Assembly (NCBI RefSeq): GCF_026130175.1
Contig: NZ_JAIGNI010000038.1
Span: 1-55,730 of the forward strand
DNA: 55,730 nucleotides
Direction: 5' to 3'
From: Lyngbya sp. CCAP 1446/10
GTDB lineage: Bacteria > Cyanobacteriota > Cyanobacteriia > Cyanobacteriales > Microcoleaceae
Of this stretch, positions 34,401 to 42,628 are shown one piece after another. Positions within the stretch are counted from its first letter, which is position 1, and the number at the start of each line of letters is the position of its first letter. A program made the position numbers and the translations under genes. Under the pieces are notes generated by a model. It searched no databases, was not told where the DNA came from, and saw only the letters and a list, made by a program, of their open reading frames with translations.

Positions 34401-36701
34401 CGCTCGCGCATCGCCCTGGGAAAAATTACCCAAATAAAACAGAATATCTTTGCTGAGAATGTCCGCCAAAATATCATTTTTGATGGCTTGTGTTGGTTTT
34501 TTTGGTCGGGAAAATTCCAGCAAATAGTGCAGGTAATCTTCCCGTAAAGACAGGATAACTTTTAAATACTTGATTTTCAAGCATTCCCGCAAAAACTCAA
34601 AAAATATCTTTCTTTCTGCTGGCTCTTTCCACACGAAAAAGAATTCTTCAAATTGGTCAAATATCAGAACAGTCACTAGATGTTCTGAATTTGTTTGCAG
34701 CTCTTTGATGATTTTCTCATATTCGATCGCCTGTTTTTCGACAATTAATTCTACAGGCTGTGACTGCTCAATCCGATCCTGATTGATTAGGGCCGAATCG
34801 CCGTTAAATTCCTGCCGCAGATTGCCGTTGACTGCGCCTGCTACGGTCAAATCTCCCGAAGCTGCTCCCGGTACTGCATCGAAATTTTCGCGATCGAATA
34901 TTTCAGCTTTCCCCGCAGATAACTGTCTGGTCAATTCCCGCGGCCAGTTATTATAAACTTGCAGCACTACAGGCAAAACAGTCCGCATTTCGATCTTTTT
35001 TTGCTTGAGTGCCGGCACTAATCCCCCGGTGACAATTGAACTTTTACCAACTCCAGACTGACCGTAAATTACTGTCAGTTTGTCTGGGGTATTGTTCATC
35101 CTATATATCAAGCGGTTGAGGTCTGCTTCTCTACCGGAAGCTGTAATTTCGTCAGCAATAGTAGCAGCAGCGGCAACTGTTTCGGCGGCGGGATTAATCG
35201 CTTCTCTGTGTGGCTGTAATTTTCCGGCTCCAATAAAAGCTCGGAAGCGATACGTATGTTCTACCGCTCGATAATCTTGCTTAAGCTGAAATGCTTTGAG
35301 ATATTCTCCCCGCTGAAAATAGAATCCTCGCAGCATTTCTAAAACCCGCAAATACAGTTGTGGGTTGTAGCAAGGTTCGGTTTCTGAGCGAGCTAATTCT
35401 AAATGTGCGATCGCCTCCTCAACCTCGCCCAACTCGCTCTGTGCCTCTGCTAAAATTAACAAATACAAGCCTTGATGCTGCGATTTTAGAGCCGTTCCGT
35501 GTCCCGTCGCTTCAAATTTTGAGTTGAGAGAGTGTAGGGCGACTAAAGCCCATTCTTTCGCCCCTTGCCAATTCTTTTGCTCTAAGGCTACTCTAGCCAA
35601 AAAGCCGTAATCTTGAGCCAAATTAACTGTTGAGTTTTCCATATTTTCATGTAACCTCCGAGCTTTGATAGCTAAATTCCAGAGTGCATCCCAATCTTCT
35701 AAATGCTGCAATACTTCGCCGAGTTGATTGATGAATATACCGACTAGATCTGGCTGTCCGGCGCGTTCGAGAACATCAATACATTGCTGAAAATAATTTT
35801 TAGCTTCCGTCCAGTAAGGACGGTTGCCACTGCGATGTTTTTCTGCTTGAAAACGGTAGCAAAGACCGATGTGAAAGAGTAGAATCCCCTCTAATACTGG
35901 TGCAGGGTGAACAGTAAATAACAAATCGCTAAATTCTGTTTTTGAGCCGATAAATGCTACTTGATACTTCCAAAAAGTGAGACTTTTTTGATACAATTCA
36001 AGGGCCGCCTGAATGCGGTGGCTAGCATATTCGTCTCGACCGCGAATAAATTGCAAACTGGCTTCAATAGCTCGTTCTAACCTGATGTTGCAAGTTTGCA
36101 AGTCTTGCCTGGCCGACTCTAATTCAGTTAAAGAATTGGCTCCGAGAATGGTAGAGTTGCTTAAACGCCAATTGCCACTTTCTAAAATCTTGCCAAAAAT
36201 GCGATCGCAACTTTTGCCCAAGAAATTTACCAACTCGTCGGGGCCGAGTACAAATTCCACGCTTGTCGTCCAAGTCTCGATATCCGTGACTAACCGAATC
36301 AGTTTTTTTAAGATTTTGTCTGTCACCCACAGCACCACCGGGAAGGGAAAATTATTGCGAAATTCTTCCCTGACGTAGTTGGTAGATGTCAGCACGCGAT
36401 CGATCGCACTTACGGACTCCAATCCAAACACCATTAAAGCTTGGGGGTGGCTACCGTCAAGTTCGGTTTCTATCGTCGTGTACAGAGTTTTAACAGATGT
36501 CGGGAGGACAAGTTCTCGAATCTCGACACCAGACTGCTGCCGCAATTGCCGTACAGTTTCCTCTCGCATCGCACTGTAATTGCACCTGACCAAAATCAGC
36601 GAAAATTGCCCCTGAGACATGGAGAGAGTCCGGGAGAGAGTTTGCAGCGAACTTTTATTTTGCTCTGCTGCGGTGTCTTGGTGGCAGTGCGAATTAGTCA
36701 T
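31500..36701 (-). CDS. Giant STAND NTPase with TPR-like region and 14 WD40 repeats
   Basis: 1733 residues. Residues 1 to about 200 form an unassigned N-terminal domain (LMVFGLESVSAIDRVL, then FPFPVVLWVTDKIL). About 210-500 is helical and TPR-like. The NTPase has Walker A GQSGVGKSS near 545-553 and Walker B VLIFDQFEEFF near 675-685, matching the novel STAND (nSTAND1) class, followed by a winged-helix region and a coiled coil rich in E, Q and R. One hydrophobic helix (AAILGLLVLAGVSWMGFEQA, near 990-1010) may anchor it. The C-terminus holds 14 WD40 repeats, enough for two seven-blade propellers. Repeat 11 has a lysine/aspartate-rich insert. STAND proteins oligomerise when their sensor binds a trigger, and many act in signalling or phage-triggered cell death. 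No effector domain is recognised here. Confidence 0.88.
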   Translation of the reverse strand: MTNSHCHQDTAAEQNKSSLQTLSRTLSMSQGQFSLILVRCNYSAMREETVRQLRQQSGVEIRELVLPTSVKTLYTTIETELDGSHPQALMVFGLESVSAIDRVLTSTNYVREEFRNNFPFPVVLWVTDKILKKLIRLVTDIETWTTSVEFVLGPDELVNFLGKSCDRIFGKILESGNWRLSNSTILGANSLTELESARQDLQTCNIRLERAIEASLQFIRGRDEYASHRIQAALELYQKSLTFWKYQVAFIGSKTEFSDLLFTVHPAPVLEGILLFHIGLCYRFQAEKHRSGNRPYWTEAKNYFQQCIDVLERAGQPDLVGIFINQLGEVLQHLEDWDALWNLAIKARRLHENMENSTVNLAQDYGFLARVALEQKNWQGAKEWALVALHSLNSKFEATGHGTALKSQHQGLYLLILAEAQSELGEVEEAIAHLELARSETEPCYNPQLYLRVLEMLRGFYFQRGEYLKAFQLKQDYRAVEHTYRFRAFIGAGKLQPHREAINPAAETVAAAATIADEITASGREADLNRLIYRMNNTPDKLTVIYGQSGVGKSSIVTGGLVPALKQKKIEMRTVLPVVLQVYNNWPRELTRQLSAGKAEIFDRENFDAVPGAASGDLTVAGAVNGNLRQEFNGDSALINQDRIEQSQPVELIVEKQAIEYEKIIKELQTNSEHLVTVLIFDQFEEFFFVWKEPAERKIFFEFLRECLKIKYLKVILSLREDYLHYLLEFSRPKKPTQAIKNDILADILSKDILFYLGNFSQGDARAVIRTLTERSQFYLEPELIEELVKDLAGELGEVRPIELQLVGAQLQQEDIRTLTQYQDLGNNPQHKLVERFLEEVIKDCGPENEGAARRILYFLTDEDEIRPLKTRAELASDLAIFAATDKLDLVLELLVKSGLVFRWTELPAELYQLVHDYLVSFIRQQQELDKKAEFEELRKQNQINRDEIEQIRKDRERDALLSEARDNQRLARDKQHQAEAQLYQSRRWQLRAAILGLLVLAGVSWMGFEQAKLAESARQEAETSRTDALNSASEALLLSNEKNQLGVLENSIKIGRDSLKSTALPVDTKNTIAERLRQAISGVQESNRFQQHSKFVLDVSVSPDGNSVASASADKTVKLVSKSGKLLKTFKHDDIVTSVSFSPDGKTIATGGADRKIKIWQVDNDKSAIATLSGHRDIVTSVSFSPDGKTLASGSHDNTIKIWNLETKTLVQTLTGHKDWVLGVSFSPDGKTIASASVDKTIKLWNRKGKTQKFQINPKTLTKHSDIVYSVKFSPDSQQLVSASGDTTAKIWNRKGEEIKTLKGHNDAVVSASFSRDGEKIVTGSADDTVKVWSRSGTLLNTFRGHQDDVRAVTFSSDGTIASASKDKMVKIWQPNSTPLNKILSGHGDWVYKVSFSGDGKTIASASGDKTVKLWRPDGSLIKTLIGHKDSVTWTSFSPDNKTVASASDDKTVKVWSLNGKLLDTLRHSGIVRSVSFSPDGKIIAAASADRKLYLWRWNGAKATLLAKLDHSNPVISVSFSPDGKTIATATATDDKASDKKNAFEIAGENRVYLWQFNGTSAKILTTLDHADSVRNVSFSPDGKTVAAACADKKVYLWGFDGKTANLTEKLDHSDTVESVSFSPDGKLIAAASAGNTVKLWNFDGKKALLSKTLESSDRVLSVTFSSDSKTLGFASRDRTVILLPVENLELNNIIARSCEWLGDYLQNDPNVTEGDRMLCLGFGKQALNKRK

Positions 36702-36735
36702 AATATTTTAAAATCCTGATAGATATAGATGCTTT

Positions 36736-36870
36736 CAGTTGACAGTTGACAGTTGACAATTGACCTGGGACAGCACTTGACAAAAGAAAGAAGAGGATAG
36801 GAGTAATCAATCGTCTTCTTTTAATTTCTCCCGATCGAGGAGAGGCTTTAAACCAACGCTTTATGGTAAT
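36736..36870. repeat. Composite repeat copy C
   Basis: CAGTTGA heptamers (36736-36764) are followed by CCTGGGACAGCACTTGACAA, TCGTCTTCTTTTAATTTCTC and GAGAGGCTTTAAACCAACGC, ending TTTATGGTAAT. It lies 34 bp upstream of the STAND start codon and is inverted relative to copy B at the other end of that gene. It retains the CAGCACTTGAC element also seen in copy B (GTCAAGTGCTG). Confidence 0.85.
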
Positions 36871-36940
36871 ACATATCGCTTACCAATTAGCAATTAGCAA
36901 TTACCAATTACCAGACATACCTCATCTTTTTTAGAAAGGC

Positions 36941-37046
36941 TATAGCGGTTCTCAAAAAAGTGAGGTATGCCCTATTCCCTATGCCCTATTCCCTATGCCC
37001 TATTCCCTATGCCCAGTCGTCCGCGAATCTTTCTGAGAACCGCTAT
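36941..37046. repeat. Perfect 14-bp inverted repeat enclosing a 14-bp minisatellite
   Basis: TATAGCGGTTCTCA (36941-36954) and its exact complement TGAGAACCGCTATA (37033-37046) flank about three copies of CCCTATTCCCTATG. A fused palindrome AGAAACCCGGTTTCT follows at 37077-37091. Together with copy C and AATTAGC/AATTACC repeats (about 36884-36911) this fills the 614-nt gap. Short frames here read repeat sequence and are not genes. Confidence 0.85.
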
Positions 37047-37315
37047 ATATTTCTCGTTACCATACCCAAAATTCGTAGAAACCCGGTTTCTAGCTGCCCG
37101 TACCTCAGCTCTGAAACTGTCCGATTATTTGAGCCGATCGCCCTTAAAGCATACCCGAAAAAATACATACTCTGTTATTATCATAATCTCAGGAAAATCC
37201 ACCGGATTTTACTGATTTTTTGAACCCTCGGTGGCTCACATTGTACCGAGCAAAAAAGTCGTGAAGCTTAGCTATCCCGTAGGGAATCGCCAAAAATCCC
37301 ACAAATCCGATGCAG

Positions 37316-37681
37316 TTATTCGCAGACGGCGGAAATCTTGCATTCCCTGCTTTGCTGGCCCCTCGCCGCACTGAGATAAACTACGGGCGGTGGCTCCTCA
37401 ATGACAACTTGCACATTTTCGATCAGAATTTTATCAATCTCCATATCTAAATTAGTAGCTGAAAAATCAGGTAGATCCCAATCTTCGCTTTCTTCAATGA
37501 GGATTGTTGTGGTTGGTGCCACCATCTCTAAATCAAGCTCATCACCAAAATTAGAAACTTGCTTATTTGGTTCTATTTTCTGACTGGTATCAGTAGCTAC
37601 AGCTTGAGTGGTATTGGTCATTAGTACGATCGGCAATGCTACCATTGCACTTATCGTTTGTCGCGCCGTGATTTTCCCCAT
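37316..37681 (-). CDS. Secreted acidic protein of unknown function
   Basis: 121 residues with a clear signal peptide (MGKITARQTISAMVALPIVL, cleavage probably after TQAVA near 29). The mature part is acidic (GDELDLEMV, EESEDWDLPD, DLDMEIDK) with a proline patch IEEPPPVVY. A strong AGGAGGAGA precedes the ATG. I recognise no domain. The last residues (RGQQSRECKISAVCE) hold two cysteines that could form a disulfide. It is likely periplasmic. Its neighbours are all gene-poor repeat regions, so context gives no clue. Confidence 0.6.
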   Translation of the reverse strand: MGKITARQTISAMVALPIVLMTNTTQAVATDTSQKIEPNKQVSNFGDELDLEMVAPTTTILIEESEDWDLPDFSATNLDMEIDKILIENVQVVIEEPPPVVYLSAARGQQSRECKISAVCE

Positions 37682-38285
37682 AATCTCCTCCTGGTATCAA
37701 CTAAATTTTGGTGCTGCTATAAATTTAAACATCCGCCGTTACTTTGCTGCGCTGCTATTAATTAATAGTCGCTTATTTTTTGACAAAATATACCCCTATC
37801 TGTGACACTTTGGGGCAAGTTTGCCTGACGGAGGGTATCCGGCTAACTCTTCCCGTTTCTATTGATTACGTGAAAACTCTTAAACAATCAGGTTTTCTTT
37901 TAAGTAATTTCGGAAATGAGAGCGAGTGTCTATTTCAGGCTGAAAACGGCGAAAAGTGCGATCGCACCCCCTGTTACCAGCAAACTGATTTCCTGTTAAC
38001 ACATCCACCGAATTTTTGTCAATACTTATAACTTGATAGTTATCATTTTTTGCATATAGCAAGCGCCACATCGGGCGGGGACATAAATAACCTCATGAAT
38101 AGAGCCGATACCTGTTGAGCATAAATGGTTTGATTTCCGTACTATGAAACTGTCAACTATCAACTGTCAACTGTCAACTGTCAACTGTCAACTGCTAACT
38201 ATCAACTGCTACAATTCTCGTTACCAGGAAGAGCCTGGTAACGCAGAGCGGCGAGACATAGCCACCAGCAAAAAAGTATCGGTTT
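37682..38285. other. Gene-free stretch with an STRR tract
   Basis: About 600 nt. The left half (37682-38130) is ordinary AT-rich sequence with weak frames on both strands (37780-38031 plus, 37880-38071 minus), neither with a ribosome site. TGTCAAC/TATCAAC heptamers run from 38150 to 38209, followed by a palindrome GTTACCAGGAAGAGCCTGGT (about 38220-38239) of the family also seen near 24415. This part may serve as the rre1 downstream region. Confidence 0.6.
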
Positions 38286-38978
38286 CTACTTAGTCAAACC
38301 GTGTTCTAGAGCGTAGCGCACCAACTCAGTACGGCTGTTAGTACCAGTCTTGCTAAACAAACGGCTGACATACTTTTCCACATTACGCACGCTAGTTTCC
38401 AAGCGGCGGGCAATTTCCTTATTCATCAAACCTTGAGCAACCAAATCCAAAACACTTTGCTCTCGCGGAGTCAAATCAATTTTAATCGACGAAGCACTTT
38501 GGACGATCGAACTCCGGCCACTCAGCAAAGACTCAATTCTCGCCATTTGGCTAGCCAAAGCAGCAATATCAGGACTTTCACCATTGCCACTCGTCTCCTT
38601 AGCCGCCGCGCGACGGGCCAGCAAATTCGTGACAATTGCTACCAACTCGTCGGGATCGAAGGGCTTAGAAAGATAAGCATCGCAGCCTGCTTGATAGCCT
38701 TGAATGCGATCGCCCGTCATCCCCTTAGCCGTCAAAAACACCACCGGCAAAGACTTATAGCGAGGATCTTCCCGCACTTGCTTCAGAAACTGATAGCCGT
38801 CCACCTGCGGCATCATAATGTCTGAAATCACCAAATCAGGATTGATCTGCTGCAATAGTTCCCAGCCATCCCGAGCATTACTGGCAACCTCAACCGAAAA
38901 ATCGCTATCTTCCAAATAAGCTTGTACCGCTTCCCGCAAGCCCGGTTCATCATCTACCAATAATAATCGTGCTAACAT
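38286..38978 (-). CDS. rre1: NarL/LuxR-type response regulator, Rre1 (Ycf29) homologue
   Basis: 230 residues. The receiver domain has D10, E11, the phosphoacceptor D53 (ISDIMMPQVDG), T83 in VVFLTAKGMTGDRIQGYQAG, and a lysine in YLSKPFDPDEL. The LuxR-type helix-turn-helix is at about 167-225 (LTPREQSVLDLVAQGLMNKE, then SVRNVEKYVSRLFSKTG). The near-invariant DGYQFLKQVREDPRY and GYQAGCDAYLSKPFDPDELV stretches match Rre1/Ycf29, which responds to salt, heat and redox stress through Hik2 or Hik34 in Synechocystis. No kinase gene is adjacent. Confidence 0.82.
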   Translation of the reverse strand: MLARLLLVDDEPGLREAVQAYLEDSDFSVEVASNARDGWELLQQINPDLVISDIMMPQVDGYQFLKQVREDPRYKSLPVVFLTAKGMTGDRIQGYQAGCDAYLSKPFDPDELVAIVTNLLARRAAAKETSGNGESPDIAALASQMARIESLLSGRSSIVQSASSIKIDLTPREQSVLDLVAQGLMNKEIARRLETSVRNVEKYVSRLFSKTGTNSRTELVRYALEHGLTK

Positions 38979-39351
38979 ATCCGTTACCCTTACGTTTTAT
39001 CAATATTATCTTTGAATTTAGCCTAATTCAATTATTTTTTTCCTCCATCTATAGAATCAACTTAAAAAATTGTAGTTAAACTCCTATACGGTTCAGTTAA
39101 ACCTGATCCCCCCTAGCCCCCCTTAAAAAGGGTGGGACAAGAAATTTCTCAAAGTCCCCCTTTTTAAGGGGGATTTAGGGGCATCTCCGGGGAATAAACA
39201 TCATTAACTAAACCGTATTGTGGTTAAACTCAAGAGGTTTAAGTTTTGTTTTGATCCAATGATTAAAAACTGATTAATTCAAAAATCAAAACCGCGCAGC
39301 GTTGTTCGCGCGAGCGCGGCAATCGCACAATTATTCTTGAACCATTGCGAC
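38979..39351. other. Gene-free stretch with a C-run/G-run hairpin
   Basis: About 370 nt. It contains a palindromic repeat at about 39107-39184 with CCCCCTAGCCCCCCTTAAAA and CCCCCTTTTTAAGGGGGATT. This is the same family that is translated inside menD and menC. The upstream part is the rre1 promoter region (AT-rich). No gene or known RNA was seen. Confidence 0.65.
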
Positions 39352-40179
39352 TTAAACTTTTGAACGATCGGTCAAAATTTCATAACCGGTGTCCGTCACC
39401 AACACAGTATGCTCAAACTGAGCAGACATAGCATTATCAACCGTTACAGCAGTCCACTTGTCAGCAAGCGTCCGAGTGAACTTAGAACCCGCATTCAGAA
39501 TCGGCTCGATCGCCAATGTCATACCCGATCGCAATTTCACATTCGGCATTTCGCGAGTACGGAAATTAAAAACCGACGGTTCCTCGTGCAAATTGCGCCC
39601 GACACCGTGGCCTGTAAACTCTTCAACGATGCTAAAACCGTTGCTTTTGACATGATCCTCGATCGCACCAGCCAGATCCAGCAAATACGCTCCCGCCTTC
39701 ACTTGTTCAATACCTTTATAAAGAGCTTCTTCGGCAACTCTAATTAATTTTGCAGATTCCGGTGTCACCTCAACAACTGCGATCGTGATGCAAGAATCGC
39801 CATGAAAACCTTGGTAATATGCTCCCGTATCTACTTTGAGAACATCTCCGGCACGAATTACTTTTTTGCGGCTGGGGATGCCGTGAACAACTTCGTTATT
39901 AATGCTAGAGCAAATCGAGCCAGTGAAACCGTGATAGCCTTTAAAACTAGGAGTTGCACCCATTTCTCGGATGCGTTTTTCGGCATAAATATCCAAATCA
40001 GCAGTAGTCATTCCCGGTTTTACAAGTTGCGAAATTTCTTTCAGTACGGTTGCGACAATTTTCGCCGCCTGCCGCATTATTTCGATTTCGCGTTCCGACT
40101 TAATTTCAATGCCTCGACGCTGTTTTGTGACTTGGGGTTGTTTAGTTGGTGCGGAAAGCAGACTGCTAAAAATATTCAT
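39352..40179 (-). CDS. map: Methionine aminopeptidase type I
   Basis: Removes the initiator methionine from nascent proteins. The 275-residue enzyme has metal ligands in [16 protein letters not shown] (two Asp), [12 protein letters not shown] (His), IEPIL (Glu) and QFEHTV (Glu), and the substrate histidine in [11 protein letters not shown]. An N-terminal extension of about 25 residues ([16 protein letters not shown]) precedes the catalytic core. It contains no zinc-finger cysteines. Cyanobacteria often have several map paralogues, so this need not be the only one. Confidence 0.93.
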   Translation of the reverse strand: MNIFSSLLSAPTKQPQVTKQRRGIEIKSEREIEIMRQAAKIVATVLKEISQLVKPGMTTADLDIYAEKRIREMGATPSFKGYHGFTGSICSSINNEVVHGIPSRKKVIRAGDVLKVDTGAYYQGFHGDSCITIAVVEVTPESAKLIRVAEEALYKGIEQVKAGAYLLDLAGAIEDHVKSNGFSIVEEFTGHGVGRNLHEEPSVFNFRTREMPNVKLRSGMTLAIEPILNAGSKFTRTLADKWTAVTVDNAMSAQFEHTVLVTDTGYEILTDRSKV

Positions 40180-40339
40180 TGAATGTCAGGTAATTTTGTA
40201 GTTTGAAGGCAGGTTAAAGCAAAAAACGGCAAATGTCCGGTTTTTTGGGGAAACACCGGTGTCTTGTTCCGAACTGTCGATCGCTCGTCCTTTCAGCTAG
40301 TTTAATATTTTTCTTGATAATCGGCACGGGAAAGGCGGA

Positions 40340-40396
40340 TATGGGGAGAGGGATCGGGAGAAAGGGGGAGAGGGGGAGAGGGGGAGAGGGGGAGAG
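40340..40396. repeat. GGGGAGA tandem repeat
   Basis: Purine-rich GGGGAGA units run into GGATTTGA units (to about 40410). The rest of the 351 nt between map and the downstream kinase stop holds no gene that I can see. A small CGGTTTCAACCG palindrome at 40534-40548 is part of the kinase reading frame. Confidence 0.8.
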
Positions 40397-40530
40397 GATT
40401 TGAGGATTTGAGGATTTTTGATGTGCCGCCCGATCAAGAAATACAATTTAAATGCAGTACAACTTACCAAATCCGGCTTAGATACCCCGTCGCTGTCGAT
40501 CGTCTGTCTCCGCAGACGATAGTTTTACTC

Positions 40531-42621
40531 TCAGGCGGTTTCAACCGCCGAGTCCCTTTGAGCCTCCGATCTCTGGCCTTTTAAGTTGAATGATTCAACA
40601 GCTTTGAGGCCCACCGGATTGCTGAGGATTCCTGCGACGTTGGCAATTCCTGCAATTAATTTAGTTACCTCAACAGGTTTAGATAAGTGCATCTGGAAAC
40701 CAGCTTCCAGCGCTTGTCGGCGATCGGACTCTCTCACGTAAGCTGTCAGGGCGATCGCAGGCATCTTTCGATCCCGCAGCACTTCCATTTCTCTCACCCG
40801 CGCGATCAACTCATAGCCGTCTGCTCCCGGCATTCCAATGTCGCTCAGCAGCACATCTGGCCAAGAACTCTCCAGTGCAGCTAGAGCCCCGGCCACCGAT
40901 GCTGCCGATCGCACCACAGCTCCTTCGTCTTCGAGTACAGCAATCAAAAACTCCCGCGTGTCATCGTCATCATCCACCACCAGCAATTGCAAATTAGCAA
41001 GAGTTGGGAGAGCCTCTGTCGCGTCATTGAGTTCAGAGCAATCATCAAGATCACCTTGCCCGTTGTCCTCAGCAACTGGTAGAGAAACCGTAAATTTCGC
41101 ACCCTCGCCCGTATTATTCTGTGCGCCAACCTTACCACCGTGCTGTTCCACCAAGTGACGGACGATCGCCAATCCCAGCCCCAAACCCCCGTAAGACCTA
41201 GTTGTGCTGCTATCAGCTTGGCGGAAGCGATCGAAAACATAAGGCAGAAAATCAGGAGCAATACCAATTCCGCTATCAATTATCTGAATTTGGGCCTCGT
41301 CGCCAACTAACTTCAACCGCACCTCTATTTTACCCTCTTCAGGAGTAAACTTAATCGCATTTGAAAGCAAATTCCAGATTACTTGCTGCAAGCGATCGCT
41401 ATCGCCTATAACTTTACCAACATTTGAGTCAGATTGAAATTCTATCACAATTGATTTTGTCTCTGCCAGCGGTTTCAGAGAATCAATTGCCATTTCAATC
41501 ACATTTTTCAACTGAATCGGATACAAATTGAAATTTAATTTTCCGCGCAGAATTCGCGAAACATCTAAAATATCTTCAACGAGTTGCGCTTGAGATTTAG
41601 CATTTCGCTCAATTGTTTCTAGGGCTTTATCAATAGTTTCTTGGTCAAACTTTTTGGCCCGCAGCAGCCTTGACCAGCCGAGAATGGCATTTAAAGGAGT
41701 ACGGAGTTCGTGGGATAGAATAGCCAGAAATTCATCCTTCATCTGGTTAGCTCTCTCAGCTTCTTGCCGCGCCACTTGTTCGCGGATCAGTCTGCCGCGT
41801 TCTTCCTCTGCTTGCTTGCGGTCTGTGATATCTCTAACCGTACCAACGTGACCGATCAGTTTTCCCAAATCCGAAAACATTGGCGACGACTGCACATGAA
41901 TCCAACGCACATCTTCGTTATCAACTAATCGAAACTCACTCGAATATTCGTGACCTTCTTTAATCCAACCTAACCAATCTGCTACTACGCGATCGCGGTT
42001 TTCAGGATGAACCGACCGCTGCCAAACTGACACCAAATTTTCATCCAAAATTAACCCGGAAATCTCTTGACAGCGGGGATTCATGTAAGTACAGCGACCT
42101 TCAACGTCAGCTAAGTAAATTCCCAGGGGCGAACAAGCACACAAAGTACGAAATCGCTCTTCACTTTTACTGAGTTCATTATTAACAGCAGCTAACTGTG
42201 TTGCTTGTCGCTTCACCTCGGCTGTTTTTTGGAACAATTCCACAAATACCTGCACCTTCGATGTCAATATTTCCGGTTCCAAAGGTTTGAAGAGGTAATC
42301 CACCGCACCCAGAGAATAACCTTTAAACACGTGGGTGTCATTACTGCTGAATGCTGTGACAAAAATAATCGGAGTCGATCGCGATCGATCTCTGGAGCGA
42401 ATCAATGTTGCCGTCTCAAATCCATCCATTCCCGGCATCTGCACATCAAGCAAAATCACCGCAAAATCGTCATTCAGCAGACATCTCAGAGCCTCCGCGC
42501 CCGAATTAGCTTGTACTAGATTATAAGAATGGCTGTTGAGGATAGCTTCTAGAGCCACCAAATTTTCTGGCCGATCGTCAACTAGAAGGACATTTACTTG
42601 ATTTTCGCGTTCCACATCCAT
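40531..42621 (-). CDS. Hybrid sensor kinase REC-PAS-HisKA-HATPase-REC
   Basis: 696 residues, no membrane segments. The first receiver (about 10-125) has phosphoacceptor motif LLDVQMPGMDG and VTAFSS. A PAS domain lies at about 157-275 (SPLGIYLADVEGRCTYMNPR). The HisKA box [11 protein letters not shown] is near 300. The HATPase has N, G1 and G2 boxes (NLLSNAIKFT, DSGIGIAPDF, GLGLGLAIV). A C-terminal receiver follows at about 543-665 (LLVVDDDDDTREF, LLSDIGMPGADGYE). It is the last gene of a leftward cluster, 7 nt after cheB. Its final residues SAVETA come from a dispersed CGGTTTCAACCG repeat that also supplies the stop. It probably relays phosphate within the cluster. Confidence 0.9.
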   Translation of the reverse strand: MDVERENQVNVLLVDDRPENLVALEAILNSHSYNLVQANSGAEALRCLLNDDFAVILLDVQMPGMDGFETATLIRSRDRSRSTPIIFVTAFSSNDTHVFKGYSLGAVDYLFKPLEPEILTSKVQVFVELFQKTAEVKRQATQLAAVNNELSKSEERFRTLCACSPLGIYLADVEGRCTYMNPRCQEISGLILDENLVSVWQRSVHPENRDRVVADWLGWIKEGHEYSSEFRLVDNEDVRWIHVQSSPMFSDLGKLIGHVGTVRDITDRKQAEEERGRLIREQVARQEAERANQMKDEFLAILSHELRTPLNAILGWSRLLRAKKFDQETIDKALETIERNAKSQAQLVEDILDVSRILRGKLNFNLYPIQLKNVIEMAIDSLKPLAETKSIVIEFQSDSNVGKVIGDSDRLQQVIWNLLSNAIKFTPEEGKIEVRLKLVGDEAQIQIIDSGIGIAPDFLPYVFDRFRQADSSTTRSYGGLGLGLAIVRHLVEQHGGKVGAQNNTGEGAKFTVSLPVAEDNGQGDLDDCSELNDATEALPTLANLQLLVVDDDDDTREFLIAVLEDEGAVVRSAASVAGALAALESSWPDVLLSDIGMPGADGYELIARVREMEVLRDRKMPAIALTAYVRESDRRQALEAGFQMHLSKPVEVTKLIAGIANVAGILSNPVGLKAVESFNLKGQRSEAQRDSAVETA

Positions 42622-42628
42622 AAATTTT

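Noticed and set aside
37780..38071. Opposing short frames upstream of the rre1 region
   Set aside because: Neither has a ribosome site or sensible composition, and they overlap on opposite strands.
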